Source: Mollicutes bacterium
GTDB lineage: Bacteria > Bacillota_I > Bacilli_A > Izemoplasmatales > Izemoplasmataceae
DNA: 64,000 bases
NCBI GenBank assembly: GCA_003558105.1
Contig: PWMS01000034.1
Span: forward strand, 49,482-113,481
Direction of reading: 5' to 3'
The position numbers and the translations under genes are program-made. Positions 1 to 12,400 of the stretch are shown here, in pieces. Each line of letters begins with the position of its first letter. Position 1 is the first letter of the stretch. Under the pieces are notes generated by a model. The model saw only the letters and a program-made list of their open reading frames with translations. It had not been told where the DNA came from and did no database searches.

Positions 1-348
1 GATAACATGGTGGTTTGTAACAACATAATAATCATTGCCGCTTTTCCGGTAGATGACACCCGAAGCGGTGCCTGATTGTAAGGTTGTACCAACACGGATA
101 CCGACCACCGTTTCTTGTCGTTGCATCAACATTTCGGTTGCAGCTGCTTCAAAGCTATCTAAGTCGTATTCAACCTTATGATAACTTTCTTCCATCAATT
201 CTTCAACCAAATCGATAAGCTCTTGTCGCGTATATTCATTTAAATCGTAAACAATTTTGTCCTCTTCTTCTTCAATAAATAAAAAATCGCAACTACTTAG
301 GACAAAAACACTAAACACCAGTACCAATAACCCAAGGACTTTTTTCAT
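1..348 (-). CDS. Partial lipoprotein, trypsin/HtrA-like serine protease N-terminus (continues beyond the window start)
   Basis: Reverse complement from ATG at 346-348 reads MKKVLGLLVLVFSVFVLSSCDFLFIEEEEDKIVYDLNEYTRQELIDLV...TVVGIRVGTTLQSGTASGVIYRKSGNDYYVVTNHHVI: signal peptide with lipobox LSSC and a 'GSG-x-VI...VVTNHHV' protease-like His motif. Absent from ORF track because it is truncated. Confidence 0.75.
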   Translation of the reverse strand, partial: MKKVLGLLVLVFSVFVLSSCDFLFIEEEEDKIVYDLNEYTRQELIDLVEELMEESYHKVEYDLDSFEAAATEMLMQRQETVVGIRVGTTLQSGTASGVIYRKSGNDYYVVTNHHVI

Positions 349-353
349 TCTCA

Positions 354-1115
354 TCACTCCAATTTAAAGAGCTTTTGTGCGTTTTTTGAGGTTATATCTG
401 CAATATCTTCGATTGAAACATCGCGCTCTTTGGCAATGCTTTTTGCAATCAAGGGCAAGTAGCTAGAATCATTTTGTTTCCCCCTAAAAGGATGGGGGGC
501 TAAAAACGGGGCATCTGTCTCGATCAATAATTTATCCTTAGGAACAATTTTAGCGACAGCTTTAGGGGTTTTGGCGTTTTTAAATGTCACCGGTCCTCCC
601 AAAGAAATATGTAGACCTAATTCGATAAATTTTTTGGCCATCTCTTTTGAACCACTATAACAATGCATGATGCCTTTCACAGGCGCAAAGAGCTTTAAGG
701 TATCATATGTGACTTGAGTGGCTTCACGCATATGAATAGAAAGTGGCATATCCAGCGCCTGGGCTAGTTTAATCTGCTTTTTAAAGATATCAATTTGCGC
801 TTCTTCGTTGGATTTATCCCAGTATAAATCCATGCCACATTCGCCAACTGCCACAACTTTTGGGTGTTTAACCCATGCTTTTAATTGTTCGAACTCATCG
901 CTTTGCATATCTTTGACGCGCGTCGGATGAATGCCAACACTCGCGTAAATAAATTCATATTTTTCCGCAATTTCAATCGCGCGTTGGTTCATCAATGGAT
1001 CATACCCGATGACAATCATGTTTTGAACGTTTTCTTTTTGGGCTTTTTCAATATAATAATCCAATTCTTGGTATAAAGCATCGTTGTTCAAATGGACATG
1101 GGTATCAATATACAT
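354..1115 (-). CDS. tatD: TatD family metal-dependent hydrolase/DNase
   Basis: MYIDTHVHLN start, GECGMDLYW, LSIHMREA, HCYSGS, LIETDAPFLAP motifs; ends in TGA. Confidence 0.93.
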   Translation of the reverse strand: MYIDTHVHLNNDALYQELDYYIEKAQKENVQNMIVIGYDPLMNQRAIEIAEKYEFIYASVGIHPTRVKDMQSDEFEQLKAWVKHPKVVAVGECGMDLYWDKSNEEAQIDIFKKQIKLAQALDMPLSIHMREATQVTYDTLKLFAPVKGIMHCYSGSKEMAKKFIELGLHISLGGPVTFKNAKTPKAVAKIVPKDKLLIETDAPFLAPHPFRGKQNDSSYLPLIAKSIAKERDVSIEDIADITSKNAQKLFKLE

Positions 1116-1166
1116 GGTTTCACTCCTTGTTAAGCTTACTCTTATTGTATCAAAAAAAGGTATAAA

Positions 1167-1188
1167 AAAAGAGGCTTGCGCCTCTTTT
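1167..1188 (-). terminator. Intrinsic terminator after tuf
   Basis: AAAGAGGC-ttgc-GCCTCTTT hairpin followed by a T-tract on the minus strand. Confidence 0.8.
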
Positions 1189-1197
1189 ATTTAAAAA

Positions 1198-2388
1198 TTA
1201 GTTCGAAACTTCAGCTACTACGCCAGCCCCAACGGTTCTGCCGCCTTCACGGATAGAGAACTTGGTACCTTGTTCTAGTGCGATTGGGTAGATGAGTTCA
1301 ACGTCCATTTCTACGTTGTCCCCTGGCATAACCATTTCTACGCCCTCTGGCAATTCGATAACGCCAGTAACATCAGTGGTACGGAAGTAGAATTGTGGTC
1401 TGTAGTTTGAGAAGAATGGGGTATGACGGCCGCCTTCTTCTTTAGAAAGAACGTATACTTCGCCTTTAAACTTGGTATGTGGTGTAACGCTACCAGGTTT
1501 AGCAAGAACTTGTCCACGTTGGATGTCATCACGTGTGACACCACGGAGTAGTGCACCGATGTTGTCGCCTGCTTGCGCATCATCAAGTAATTTACGGAAC
1601 ATTTCTACGCCGGTAACAACCGTTTTACGGGTTGGTCTAATACCAACGATTTCAACGTCGTCTTGAACTTTAACTTTACCACGATCAATACGTCCTGTTG
1701 CAACGGTACCGCGTCCAGTAATACTGAAAACGTCCTCAACAGGCATAAGGAATGGCTTGTCAGTTTCACGAACTGGATCATCGATATATTCGTCGACCGC
1801 TTCCATAAGTTCGATAACTTTATCTTCATGTTCTTTGTCGCCTTCAAGTGCTTTAAGGGCAGAACCCATAATCACAGGAATGTCGTCTCCAGGGAAGTCA
1901 TACTCGCTTAAGAGTTCACGAACTTCCATTTCAACAAGTTCAAGTAATTCTTCGTCGTCCACCATATCGGTTTTGTTTAAGAATACGACGATTTTTGGTA
2001 CGCCTACCTGGCGGCTTAGTAAGATGTGTTCGCGTGTTTGTGGCATAGGTCCATCTGCGGCACTAACCACAAGAATTGAACCATCCATTTGCGCAGCACC
2101 GGTAATCATGTTTTTAACATAGTCGGCGTGGCCTGGGCAGTCAACGTGTGCATAGTGTCGTTTATCAGTCGCATATTCAATGTGCGCTGTATTGATGGTG
2201 ATGCCTCTTTCTTTTTCTTCAGGGGCATTGTCAATTGAAGCATAGTCAGAAGCCGCGGTATCGCCGATACCTCTACGGTTAAGCACGGTCGCAATCGCAG
2301 CTGTTAAAGTTGTTTTCCCGTGGTCTACGTGTCCGATAGTTCCAATATTGACATGTGTTCCTTTACGTTCAAATTTTTGTTTTCCCAT
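1198..2388 (-). CDS. tuf: Elongation factor Tu
   Basis: [42 protein letters not shown]; full length 396 aa. Confidence 0.99.
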   Translation of the reverse strand: MGKQKFERKGTHVNIGTIGHVDHGKTTLTAAIATVLNRRGIGDTAASDYASIDNAPEEKERGITINTAHIEYATDKRHYAHVDCPGHADYVKNMITGAAQMDGSILVVSAADGPMPQTREHILLSRQVGVPKIVVFLNKTDMVDDEELLELVEMEVRELLSEYDFPGDDIPVIMGSALKALEGDKEHEDKVIELMEAVDEYIDDPVRETDKPFLMPVEDVFSITGRGTVATGRIDRGKVKVQDDVEIVGIRPTRKTVVTGVEMFRKLLDDAQAGDNIGALLRGVTRDDIQRGQVLAKPGSVTPHTKFKGEVYVLSKEEGGRHTPFFSNYRPQFYFRTTDVTGVIELPEGVEMVMPGDNVEMDVELIYPIALEQGTKFSIREGGRTVGAGVVAEVSN

Positions 2389-2467
2389 TTCGTTATTTCC
2401 TCCTTAATTGGTCTTGGATAACATAGATATTTTATCGCATTATAAATTATAATGCAAGTACATTCAT

Positions 2468-4540
2468 TTAGCCGTTTCTTTTTTTAATGATTTCTTCAGC
2501 AATTGATTTTGGTGCAGGGTCGTAGTGTGAAAATTGCATTGTGTAGTTTCCGCGACCCTGGGTGTTTGATCTAAGCGAGGTCGCATAACCAAACATTTCA
2601 GAGAGTGGAACTTTGGCATTAATTTGATGGGCGTTACCACGTTGTTGTTGGCTTTCAACTTTCCCTCTACGAGAGGTCAAATCACCAATCACGTTGCCCA
2701 TGTAATCATCGGGTGCAATCGCATCAACGTTCATAATCGGTTCTAGTAATATCGGCCCGCATTTATCTTTCGCTGCTCGAACGGCATAAGAGGCAGCGAC
2801 TTTAAAGGCCATTTCATTGGAGTCTACATCGTGGTATGAACCATCGTACAATGTCGCTTTGACGTTGATAATCGGATAACCTGCAACCACACCATTTTCG
2901 AGTGATCCTTTTAATCCCTCTTCAACCGCAGGGATGTATTCGCGTGGTACAGAACCGCCGACAATCTTATCGATAAATTCAAAACCTTCATTTTCATTGG
3001 GTTCGAATTTAACCCAAACATGACCATATTGACCACGACCACCGGATTGGCGGACAAACTTACCTTCGATGTCAGATGCTTTTGTAAAGGTCTCTCGGTA
3101 AGATACTTGTGGGGCCCCAACATTGGCCGCAACTTTGAATTCACGTTTCATACGGTCAACGATGATATCTAGATGCAATTCGCCCATACCAGCGATAATG
3201 GTTTGACCCGTTTCATCGTCGGTATAGGTTCTAAAGGTGGGATCTTCTTCGGCCAGTTTTTGAAGTGCGGTGCCCATCTTATCTTGATCAGCTTTTGATT
3301 TTGGTTCAATCGCAACGCTGATGACTGGTTCTGGAAAATTCATCCGTTCTAAGATGATGGGGTGTTTTTCTTCGGCCAGTGTATCACCTGTTGAGGTGTT
3401 TTTAAGGCCAATAGCTGCGGCGATATCGCCTGCATAAACGGTGTTAATCTCTTCTCTGTGATTCGCATGCATCTGTAGGATGCGTCCAATACGTTCCTTG
3501 TTACCTTTTGTTGTATTAATGATATATGAGCCTTTATCAAGCGTACCAGAATATACTCTGAAATACGTTAAACGGCCGACATAAGGGTCGGTGGCTACTT
3601 TAAAAGCCAGCGCCGAAAATTTACCTTCGTCATTGATAGCAACTTTAACTTCTTCTTCGGTATCTTTCATAATCCCTTTGATTTTTACAACATCGGTCGG
3701 GGAGGGTAAATAATCAATGACACAATCGACCATCAATTTTACCCCTTTGTTTTTGAAAGCACTGCCGCATATGACAGGGAAGAATTCTACATCCAAGGTT
3801 GCTTTGCGAATCACTTTTTTCAGGAAGTCAGCCTTGACATCTTCGCCTTCTAAATACGCCATCATTAATGTTTCATCAAAATCGGCAAGTTCTTCGATCA
3901 ATTCGCTTCGTTTCGCTTCAACCAATTCTAATAAGTGTTCTGGAATTTCAATTTCTTCTGCCATCTCATCGATGCCACCATCAAAGTGGTAAGCTTTCAT
4001 GTCAATCAAGTCGATGATGCCGTCAAATTCGCTCTCAGCGCCAATCGGCCATTGAATCGCAGCCGCTTTAACGCCTAAACGCTCTTTAATACTGTTTACA
4101 CTGTATTCAAAATCTGCGCCAATTTTATCCATTTTATTAACGAATACAACTCTAGGAACCATGTATTCTGTTGCTTGACGCCAAACCGTTTCGGTTTGCG
4201 GTTCAACGCCCGCTTGAGCATCAAGTACAGCAACCGCACCATCGAGTACACGGAGTGAGCGTGATACCTCAACGGTGAAATCAACATGTCCTGGGGTATC
4301 GATAATATTGACGCGATGATCTTTCCAAAAAGCCGTCGTCGCTGCGGATGTGATGGTAATCCCACGTTCTTGTTCTTGTTCCATCCAATCCATTTGTGAA
4401 GCACCATCATGAGTTTCGCCCATTTTATGAATCTTACCGGTATGGTATAAAACACGTTCAGTCGTGGTAGTTTTACCGGCATCAATATGGGCCATTATAC
4501 CAATGTTACGGGTCAGTTGTAAGCTATATTTACGTGCCAT
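2468..4540 (-). CDS. fusA: Elongation factor G
   Basis: [34 protein letters not shown]-like region, 690 aa, str operon position. Confidence 0.99.
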   Translation of the reverse strand: MARKYSLQLTRNIGIMAHIDAGKTTTTERVLYHTGKIHKMGETHDGASQMDWMEQEQERGITITSAATTAFWKDHRVNIIDTPGHVDFTVEVSRSLRVLDGAVAVLDAQAGVEPQTETVWRQATEYMVPRVVFVNKMDKIGADFEYSVNSIKERLGVKAAAIQWPIGAESEFDGIIDLIDMKAYHFDGGIDEMAEEIEIPEHLLELVEAKRSELIEELADFDETLMMAYLEGEDVKADFLKKVIRKATLDVEFFPVICGSAFKNKGVKLMVDCVIDYLPSPTDVVKIKGIMKDTEEEVKVAINDEGKFSALAFKVATDPYVGRLTYFRVYSGTLDKGSYIINTTKGNKERIGRILQMHANHREEINTVYAGDIAAAIGLKNTSTGDTLAEEKHPIILERMNFPEPVISVAIEPKSKADQDKMGTALQKLAEEDPTFRTYTDDETGQTIIAGMGELHLDIIVDRMKREFKVAANVGAPQVSYRETFTKASDIEGKFVRQSGGRGQYGHVWVKFEPNENEGFEFIDKIVGGSVPREYIPAVEEGLKGSLENGVVAGYPIINVKATLYDGSYHDVDSNEMAFKVAASYAVRAAKDKCGPILLEPIMNVDAIAPDDYMGNVIGDLTSRRGKVESQQQRGNAHQINAKVPLSEMFGYATSLRSNTQGRGNYTMQFSHYDPAPKSIAEEIIKKRNG

Positions 4541-4555
4541 AATGTGTGCTCCTTT

Positions 4556-5026
4556 CTACCAGCGATAATGTGCAAATGCTTTGTTTGCATCGGCCATTCT
4601 GTGCATATCTTCACGTTTTTTCACGGCTTGTCCAGTATTATTTGATGCATCTACTATTTCTTTTGCAAGTCTTTCATCCATGGTTCTTTCGTTACGTAAA
4701 CGCGCATACAAGGTCAACCAACGCAGACCTAGGGTATAACGTCTTTCTTCACGAACCTCCATGGGGACTTGATAGTTTTGACCCCCAATACGTCTAGCGC
4801 GAACTTCAAAGGTGGGCATAATGTTGTTAAGCGCATCTTCAAACACTTCAATTGGTGGTTTATTTGTCATTTCTTCGACACGTTTAAACGCATCATATAA
4901 AATCTTTTGAGCGGTCGTTTTTCTCCCGTCGTTCATAATGTTATTGATTAATTTGGTAATTAACTTTGAATTATAAATCGGATCGGGCAGTACATCTCTT
5001 TTGGCTATATGTCCTTTACGAGGCAT
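4556..5026 (-). CDS. rpsG: 30S ribosomal protein S7 (uS7)
   Basis: [31 protein letters not shown], 156 aa. Confidence 0.98.
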   Translation of the reverse strand: MPRKGHIAKRDVLPDPIYNSKLITKLINNIMNDGRKTTAQKILYDAFKRVEEMTNKPPIEVFEDALNNIMPTFEVRARRIGGQNYQVPMEVREERRYTLGLRWLTLYARLRNERTMDERLAKEIVDASNNTGQAVKKREDMHRMADANKAFAHYRW

Positions 5027-5061
5027 AAACGATTCCTCCTTTCATTAGCATTGGTTTATCT

Positions 5062-5478
5062 CTATAAAGCACCGTCTTTTTTCGTACCGTATTTCGAACG
5101 GCCTTGTTTACGATCAATAACGCCACCGGTATCTAAGGTACCGCGAACGATATGATAACGAACACCTGGTAGGTCTTTAACACGACCACCACGGATTAAA
5201 ACGACACTGTGTTCTTGTAGCTTATGTCCGATTCCAGGAATATACGCTGTCACTTCAACACCGTTGGTCAAACGTACACGCGCATATTTACGTAACGCTG
5301 AGTTTGGTTTTTTCGGCGTTAGCGTGGCGACACGTGTACAAACACCACGTTTTTGTGGGCTAGGCAAATGTGTATAGGCTCGATTCAACGAATTATAGTT
5401 GATAGATAGCGCAGGTGATTTGGTTTTTTTCTTGCGCGTTACACGGCCTTTACGAACCAGTTGATTAATTGTCGGCAT
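5062..5478 (-). CDS. rpsL: 30S ribosomal protein S12 (uS12)
   Basis: [12 protein letters not shown] start inside the longer [14 protein letters not shown] and [13 protein letters not shown] intact. Confidence 0.98.
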   Translation of the reverse strand: MPTINQLVRKGRVTRKKKTKSPALSINYNSLNRAYTHLPSPQKRGVCTRVATLTPKKPNSALRKYARVRLTNGVEVTAYIPGIGHKLQEHSVVLIRGGRVKDLPGVRYHIVRGTLDTGGVIDRKQGRSKYGTKKDGAL

Positions 5479-5532
5479 GATGTTCCTCCTTTCGTTCTTA
5501 GACACAACTTATCCAAGCGTGTCAGTTTTCTC

Positions 5533-5563
5533 AAAAAAATAGGGGTTTAGGTGTAAACCCTAT
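5533..5563 (-). terminator. Attenuator-like hairpin in the rpsL leader
   Basis: Minus strand ATAGGGTTTACACCTAAACCCCTATTTTTTT: stem plus U-tract, between the promoter and rpsL. Confidence 0.65.
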
Positions 5564-5589
5564 GATGTTATGTCTTCTTTCGCGTTGTA

Positions 5590-5618
5590 ATTATACACTA
5601 CCACACCAGGTGTGTCAA
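5590..5618 (-). promoter_or_regulatory. Sigma-A-type promoter of the str operon
   Basis: TTGACA (5613-5618) - 17 nt - TATAAT (5590-5595) on minus strand. Confidence 0.88.
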
Positions 5619-5638
5619 TAGTTAACAATTATTTTTTA

Positions 5639-5673
5639 AAAGTGCTTGGAAACCCGTGGTTTCCAAGCACTTT
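5639..5673 (-). terminator. Terminator after rpoC
   Basis: Perfect 16-bp inverted repeat AAAGTGCTTGGAAACC-cgt-GGTTTCCAAGCACTTT with T-tract on minus strand. Confidence 0.88.
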
Positions 5674-5678
5674 AGAGA

Positions 5679-8600
5679 TTATTCTTCGCGGTATTCATCA
5701 ACGAATTCAGTGTAATCTTGTTCTTCATCTTCTTGCATGTATTCTTCGTCGATGACACTCTCTTCACCATCGGTCAGTTCTTCATATTCAGGCTCTGGTT
5801 TCTCATAATCGAAGCGGGTATGTTTTAAAATGCCTGTGCCCGCTGGAATGCGGCCGCCGATAATGACGTTTTCTTTAAGGCCGACCAGATCATCTGTTTT
5901 GCCACGAATCGCTGCATCGGTAAGGACGCGTGTCGTTTCTTGGAAACTTGCCGCACTAAGGAATGATTCACTGCGCAAAGAAGCACGTGTGATACCGAGT
6001 AAGAGCGGTTTTGCCACAGCGGGACGTCTCCGGTTAGCCATCGCTTTTTCGTTAGCTACTTTAAACTCTCTTAAAGAAATTTGGGCACCAGGCAATAGTT
6101 CGGTTTCACCTTCAATGATGATTTTGAGTTTGCGCATCATTTGGTGAATGATAATTTCAATGTGTTTATCGGAAATCTCAACACCTTGTGAGCGGTAAAC
6201 TTTTTGGACTTCTTTAAGAATGTATTGTTGTACCGTTTCTGCATCGGTAACGCGCAACAATTGCTTAGGATCGATGGAACCCTCGGTGATTTTGTCACCA
6301 GCATGGACTACATCGCCTTCTTCTAAAAGCAATGTAACATTTGAATCGGTTTCGTATTCTTTGGAATCCTCTCCGTTAGAAACGGTTACTTTATAGCGTT
6401 CATCGATCTGGTCAACTTTATCAATGTTGCCATCCATTTCACTGATAATCGCGAGTCCTTTTGGTTTTCTAGCTTCAAAAAGCTCTTGAATACGGGGAAG
6501 ACCTTGGGTGATATCCGCACCAGCAACACCGCCGGTATGGAATGTTCTCATGGTCAACTGCGTCCCGGGTTCACCGATTGATTGAGCCGCAATAATACCG
6601 ACAGCTTCACCAACCTCGACTTGTCCGCCGGTCGCTAAGTTCTGACCATAACACTTGGTACATACCCCTTGTTTTGCACTACAGGTCAAGACGGTACGTA
6701 TCCGGACTTCATCAATGCCTGCATCGATGATAGCCTTAACATTTTCGCTTGAGAGATACGTATCTTTTTCCACAATCATCTCTTTGGTTTTGGGATGATA
6801 CAATGTTTCTTGGTTGTAACGGCCGAGCAAGCGATCAGCTAAGGGTTCAATCGCTTTATCATCGCCGTCTAAAATATCTTTAACCACAACACCAGCGTCG
6901 GTGCCGCAATCTTCTTCGGTTACCACGAGGTCTTGAGAGACATCGACCAAACGACGAGTCAAGTAGCCTGAGTCTGCGGTTTTAAGCGCGGTATCAGTAG
7001 AACCTTTTCGCGCACCGTGTGTTGAAATAAAGAATTCGCTCATCGTCAGACCTTCACGGAATGCGGCTTTAATCGGTAACTCAATGGTTTTACCAGATGG
7101 GTTTGACATCAATCCGCGCATACCAGCAAGCTGGGTAAAGTTTGAAATGTTACCACGCGCACCAGAATCACTCATCATCTGAATGTGATTATCAATGGTC
7201 AATTCTTCTGCTAAACCTTTTTCAATGTCGTTTTTAGCCTCTTTCCAAACCTCTAAAACGAGATTATACCGTTCGTTGTCGGTTAAGAAACCATCTTCAT
7301 ACATCTCTTGAATTTCTTCAACTTTCTCATCGGCTTCTGTGAGAATTTCTTGTTTCTTGCTGTAGGGGTTAACATCAAATGCGCTAACGGTGATACCAGC
7401 ATGCGTCGAATATAAGAAGCCAAGGTTTTTCATTTTATCGAGCATTTTTGAGGTTTCATTGATTTTAAAATCGATGAAAACACGAGAAATAATCAAGGAA
7501 AGGAATTTCTTTTTAAATGGATCGACAAGACGTTTAGCACCGTTTTTCTCAAGACCCATAATTTCTTTTTCAAGGGTAACAATTTTTTGATTTTGAGGGT
7601 CGCTGATTTCACGTTGTAACTTTGCGAGTTGCTGGTATTTTTTCTCTAGTTCTAAACGATCATAAATCGCTTGGCGAACATTTTTACCTCGCGCTATAAA
7701 ATAATGTTTCGGCGTGTTTTGATCTAAGTTTGTAGTGGTCGGTTCATTAAGATAAGGGAATGTTCTTGGTAAGATTTCGTTGAAGATTAACTTTCCTACC
7801 GTGGTCATAAGATATCCGTCTTTTTGTTCTTGGGTTAATGGGGCATTCCCTAGGGTTGAAGCACGAAGTGCGATCAAAGAATGTAGGGTAATATCGCCGT
7901 TATCATAAGCGAGCAATACTTCTTTTGAATCTTTGAAAATCCGTCCTTCACCTTTTTGATCGGTTCTTTCTAAGGTGAGATAGTAGTTCCCCAATACCAT
8001 ATCTTGTGATGGGGTAACAACAGGTTTACCGTCTTTTGGGTTAAGAATGTTGTTGGAAGCCAACATCAATACGCGCGCTTCCGCTTGGGCTTCTTCACTC
8101 AAAGGTACGTGTACCGCCATCTGATCGCCGTCAAAATCGGCGTTAAATGCGGTGGTGACCAAAGGATGTAGGCGGATAGCCTTACCTTCAACCAATTTAG
8201 GTTCAAAAGCTTGAATACCAAGTCTATGTAGGGTAGGCGCGCGGTTAAGAAGGACAGGATGTTCTCGAATAACATCTTCTAAAACTTCCCAAATGCGACT
8301 ATCCAAACGTTCAATCAGACCTTTAGCGCTCTTGATATTAGAAGCGATATCGCGGTCGATTAATTCTTTGATTACGAATGGTTTAAACAATGATATACCC
8401 ATTTCTTTAGGAATACCACATTGATACATCTCCAAATCCGGTCCTACCACAATAACACTACGGCCGGAATAATCGACGCGTTTACCAAGGAGGTTTTGAC
8501 GGAAACGACCTTGTTTACCACGGAGCATATCGGATAAAGATTTTAACGGACGGTTTTTCTCCACAACCACTTTACGGCCACGTTTTGAATTGTCAATTAA

Positions 8601-9479
8601 AGCATCGACCGCTTCTTGTAGCATCCGTTTTTCATTCTTGGTAATAAGGTGTGGCGCATTTTGTTCTTTTTGGCGTTTGAGACGGTTGTTACGGTTCAAA
8701 ATTCTACGATAAAGATCGTTTAAATCCGTCGTAGCAAAACGACCGCCATCAAGTTGAACCATAGGTCGTAATTCTGGTGGAATGACCGGTAAAACGTCCA
8801 TAACCATCCATTCGGGTTTGTTGTCGGATTCTTTAAATGCTTCTAGGACTTCTAGACGTTTGATATATTTGTCGCGTTTTTGTTTTGAGGCATCTGGTAA
8901 GGCTTTTCTTAACTTGTAGATTTCTTCTTTTAAGTCCAGTCTTTGCAAAAGAACCTTCGCCGCTTCAGCACCAGTTAACGCTTTAAAACGCGAGCCGTAT
9001 TCCATGTATTTTTCAGTATATTTTGCTTCTGAAAGAATTTGTTTATAGTGCAAGTCTGTATCGCCTTTGTCAATAACAATATACGAAGCAAGATAGACGA
9101 CTTCTTCTAAATCTTTCGATTTAATATCGAGTAAAGTGGCGATTCTAGAAGGGGTATTGCGTAAGTACCATGTATGCACAACAGGCGCCGCGAGTTTAAT
9201 GTGACCCATCCGCTCACGTCGCACTTTACTCTCGGTAATTTCAACGCCACAATCAGGACATTTTTTACCGCTGTGTGAAGACTTCTTGCTTTTGTTATTA
9301 CAAGCGCATTGATAGTCTTTTGTGGGACCAAAAATAACCTCACAAAAGAGCCCCTTACGTTCAGGTTTTAATGTGCGGTAGTTGATGGTTTCGTGTTTCT
9401 CAACTTCTCCGTAAGACCAATCAAGGATTTCCTCTGAAGAAGCTAATCGTATTTTGTAATGTGAATACTTTTGGCTCAT
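5679..9479 (-). CDS. rpoC: RNA polymerase beta' subunit
   Basis: [16 protein letters not shown] catalytic motif, CDCGVEI-type zinc region, 1266 aa. Confidence 0.99.
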   Translation of the reverse strand: MSQKYSHYKIRLASSEEILDWSYGEVEKHETINYRTLKPERKGLFCEVIFGPTKDYQCACNNKSKKSSHSGKKCPDCGVEITESKVRRERMGHIKLAAPVVHTWYLRNTPSRIATLLDIKSKDLEEVVYLASYIVIDKGDTDLHYKQILSEAKYTEKYMEYGSRFKALTGAEAAKVLLQRLDLKEEIYKLRKALPDASKQKRDKYIKRLEVLEAFKESDNKPEWMVMDVLPVIPPELRPMVQLDGGRFATTDLNDLYRRILNRNNRLKRQKEQNAPHLITKNEKRMLQEAVDALIDNSKRGRKVVVEKNRPLKSLSDMLRGKQGRFRQNLLGKRVDYSGRSVIVVGPDLEMYQCGIPKEMGISLFKPFVIKELIDRDIASNIKSAKGLIERLDSRIWEVLEDVIREHPVLLNRAPTLHRLGIQAFEPKLVEGKAIRLHPLVTTAFNADFDGDQMAVHVPLSEEAQAEARVLMLASNNILNPKDGKPVVTPSQDMVLGNYYLTLERTDQKGEGRIFKDSKEVLLAYDNGDITLHSLIALRASTLGNAPLTQEQKDGYLMTTVGKLIFNEILPRTFPYLNEPTTTNLDQNTPKHYFIARGKNVRQAIYDRLELEKKYQQLAKLQREISDPQNQKIVTLEKEIMGLEKNGAKRLVDPFKKKFLSLIISRVFIDFKINETSKMLDKMKNLGFLYSTHAGITVSAFDVNPYSKKQEILTEADEKVEEIQEMYEDGFLTDNERYNLVLEVWKEAKNDIEKGLAEELTIDNHIQMMSDSGARGNISNFTQLAGMRGLMSNPSGKTIELPIKAAFREGLTMSEFFISTHGARKGSTDTALKTADSGYLTRRLVDVSQDLVVTEEDCGTDAGVVVKDILDGDDKAIEPLADRLLGRYNQETLYHPKTKEMIVEKDTYLSSENVKAIIDAGIDEVRIRTVLTCSAKQGVCTKCYGQNLATGGQVEVGEAVGIIAAQSIGEPGTQLTMRTFHTGGVAGADITQGLPRIQELFEARKPKGLAIISEMDGNIDKVDQIDERYKVTVSNGEDSKEYETDSNVTLLLEEGDVVHAGDKITEGSIDPKQLLRVTDAETVQQYILKEVQKVYRSQGVEISDKHIEIIIHQMMRKLKIIIEGETELLPGAQISLREFKVANEKAMANRRRPAVAKPLLLGITRASLRSESFLSAASFQETTRVLTDAAIRGKTDDLVGLKENVIIGGRIPAGTGILKHTRFDYEKPEPEYEELTDGEESVIDEEYMQEDEEQDYTEFVDEYREE

Positions 9480-9496
9480 GAAATCACCTTTCCTTT

Positions 9497-12400
9497 TTAG
9501 GAATTAAAGCCGTATTTATCTAAATAATCTTCAACGTCAGACTCTTCTACAAGGCTTTTGTTGGCTTCGTTTCGCTTCGTATCTTTATTGATCAGTTCAA
9601 CTGAAATACCTAAAGATTGAAGTTCGCGTGTCAACACGCGGAAAGATTCTGGTAAGGATGGTTCGGGAATACTCTTACCATCAACGATGGCACGGAAAAC
9701 TTTGTTTCTTCCGATGATATCATCACTTTTAACTGTGAGCATCTCTTGTAAGCAGTAAGCGGCGCCATAGGCTTCTAAAGCCCAGACTTCCATCTCACCA
9801 AATCGCTGACCACCGTTTTGAGCTTTACCACCCATCGGTTGTTGTGTAACTAAAGTATATGGACCCACGCTTCGAGCGTGTAATTTGTCATCAACCATGT
9901 GGTCGAGTTTAATCATATGCATGACACCGACTGAGACATCGTTATCGTAACGGTTTCCAGTTTGGCCTGAATAAAGCGGGGTTTTTCCGTTGGGTTGCAT
10001 CCCGGCTTCTTTCATAATCGCAACCAAGTCATCGTTACTGACACCATCGAAAACTGGGGTCGCAATATGGACACCTAGCTTTTTCGCGGCCATACCTAGA
10101 TGAATTTCTAAAACTTGGCCGATATTCATTCTTGAGGGAACCCCTAGTGGATTAAGCATGATGTCAATGGGGGTCCCATCTGGAAGATATGGCATATCTT
10201 CTTCGGGTAGAATTTTAGATATAACCCCTTTATTACCATGTCGACCAGCCATCTTATCGCCCTCTGATATTTTACGTTTTTGTACAATGAAAACGCGGAC
10301 AACTTCATTAGCCCCAGGAGGGAGTTCATCGCCATCGGCTCTGGAGAAATATTTAATACTATGGACAATACCGCCTCCGCCATGAGGTACACGGAGTGAG
10401 GTATCTCTAACTTCGCGTGATTTCTCACCAAAAATTGCAAGGAGTAAACGGTCTTCTGGCGTCGGGTCGGTTTGACCTTTTGGGGTCACTTTACCAACTA
10501 GAATGTCGCCTTCTTCCACTTCTGCACCAGGAATGATAATGCCACGATCATCCAAAAAGCGACGACCTTCTTCCCCAACGTTTGGAATTTCACGTGTAAT
10601 CTCTTCTTTTCCAAGTTTGGTATCACGCGCTTCAACATCGTATTTTTCGATATGAATGGACGTATAAATATCATCTTTAACCAAACGTTCAGATAAAATA
10701 ACGGCGTCCTCATAGTTGTAACCATTCCATGTCATAAAGGCAACCGTTACGTTTCTACCAACAGCTAATTCGCCTTCATCCATTGAAGGTCCGTCGGTAA
10801 TAACATCACCAGCTTTAATCTTTTCACCTATTTTGACAATCGGAATTTGGTTGAAACAGGTCCCTTGGTTAGAGCGTTCAAATTTTTCTAGTTCATAGGT
10901 ATCAATTTTACCGTCTTCGGCTTTAATTTTGATTTTCTTCGCATCGACATAGCTTACCTCGCCGTCGCGTTTAGCAACGATGGTGGCACCACTGTCTTTT
11001 GCGGCTTTGTATTCAATACCTGTGCCAACAAAGGGCGCTTCAGGCTTAAGTAAGGGAATCGCTTGTCGTTGCATGTTAGCACCCATCAACGCGCGGTTGG
11101 CGTCATCGTGTTCCAAGAATGGGATGGATGATGTCGAGATAGAAACAATCTGTTTAGGCGAAACATCGATTAAATCGATATCTTCTTTTGCATGCATTTT
11201 GGTATCGCCTCTATAGCGGGCAACCACATTATCATCCAAAACGCGTTTGTCATCATCCAATTTGATATTGGCCTGACCGATATGATATTTTTCTTCTTCA
11301 TCGGCTGTTAAGAAAATATATTCCTCGGTTATAAACAGTTCCATGTTGTCTTTTGATTTTTTAACTTTTTTAACTTTTAGATAAGGGGTTTCGATAAACC
11401 CATATTGATTGACACGCACATAAGAGGCCAAACTGTTAATCAAACCAATGTTTTGACCTTCAGGAGTCTCAATTGGACAGATGCGCCCGTAGTGAGAGTT
11501 GTGTACGTCTCGAACTTCGAATCCAGCACGATCACGGGTCAATCCACCAGGACCTAGTGCGGATAGACGACGCTTGTGTGTCAGCTCATCCAAGGGGTTG
11601 GTTTGACTCATAAATTGCGATAACTGTGAAGACCCAAAGAATTCTTTTAACGATGATGTCAAGGGTCTGATGTTAATCAAACTCTGTGGTTTCATATCAG
11701 AAGTATCGCGTGTAGACATGCGATCTTTAACGTTTTTCTCTAATTTCGAAAGACCAATTCTAAATTGATTTTTCAGAAGTTCACCAATCAATCGTAAACG
11801 TCGGTTCCCAAGGTGATCGATATCATCCAAGTTACCGTAGCCACTCATCAAGTTCAAATAATACCCGATGGAAGCGATAATGTCAGAAGGTACCAAATGT
11901 TCAGCGTATTCGGAAGAATCATTGCCGATTACACGAACGCGTTGTTCTTCATCGTCTTTATCGCGGTGGAAGATTTCCAAAATCTCTATCTTACTTAATT
12001 CAAAGTATAATTCTTCTTTAGAGAAAGTTTCTTTAATGCTTTCAATCATACGATCATAAGCATCGTTACCTTCTTGTTCGATAAAGGCTTTTTCATCCAT
12101 GTTTTGGGCTTTGAGATACCCCTCGACATAGTCTTCTGTCGACCAATATTTTTGGTATCTGATTTGCGCAAGTTTGTCTTCCTCATCCAGATAGCTCAAA
12201 TAAGGGTTAGCAGAAAGAATTTCTAGTTGTGTTTTATATTCATATTCTAGATTACGACTTAAAACACCGGCAACCTCTTCGGTGAAGTGTTGGCGGTTTT
12301 TATCTAGAATTTCTAATGTGTCTTTAGTGATCTCTGTACCGGATTCTACAATCACTTCGCCGGTTTCTTTGTCGATCACGTTTTGGGCTAAAATGTTATT

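Noticed and set aside
354-2388. Possible Mollicutes code 4 (TGA = Trp)
   Set aside because: tatD ends naturally in TGA, Trp codons inspected are TGG, and all essential genes are full length with TGA treated as stop.
5679-5830. Acidic C-terminal tail of RpoC as a novel domain
   Set aside because: Acidic C-terminal tails are a common low-complexity feature of Firmicutes RpoC; no distinct motif.
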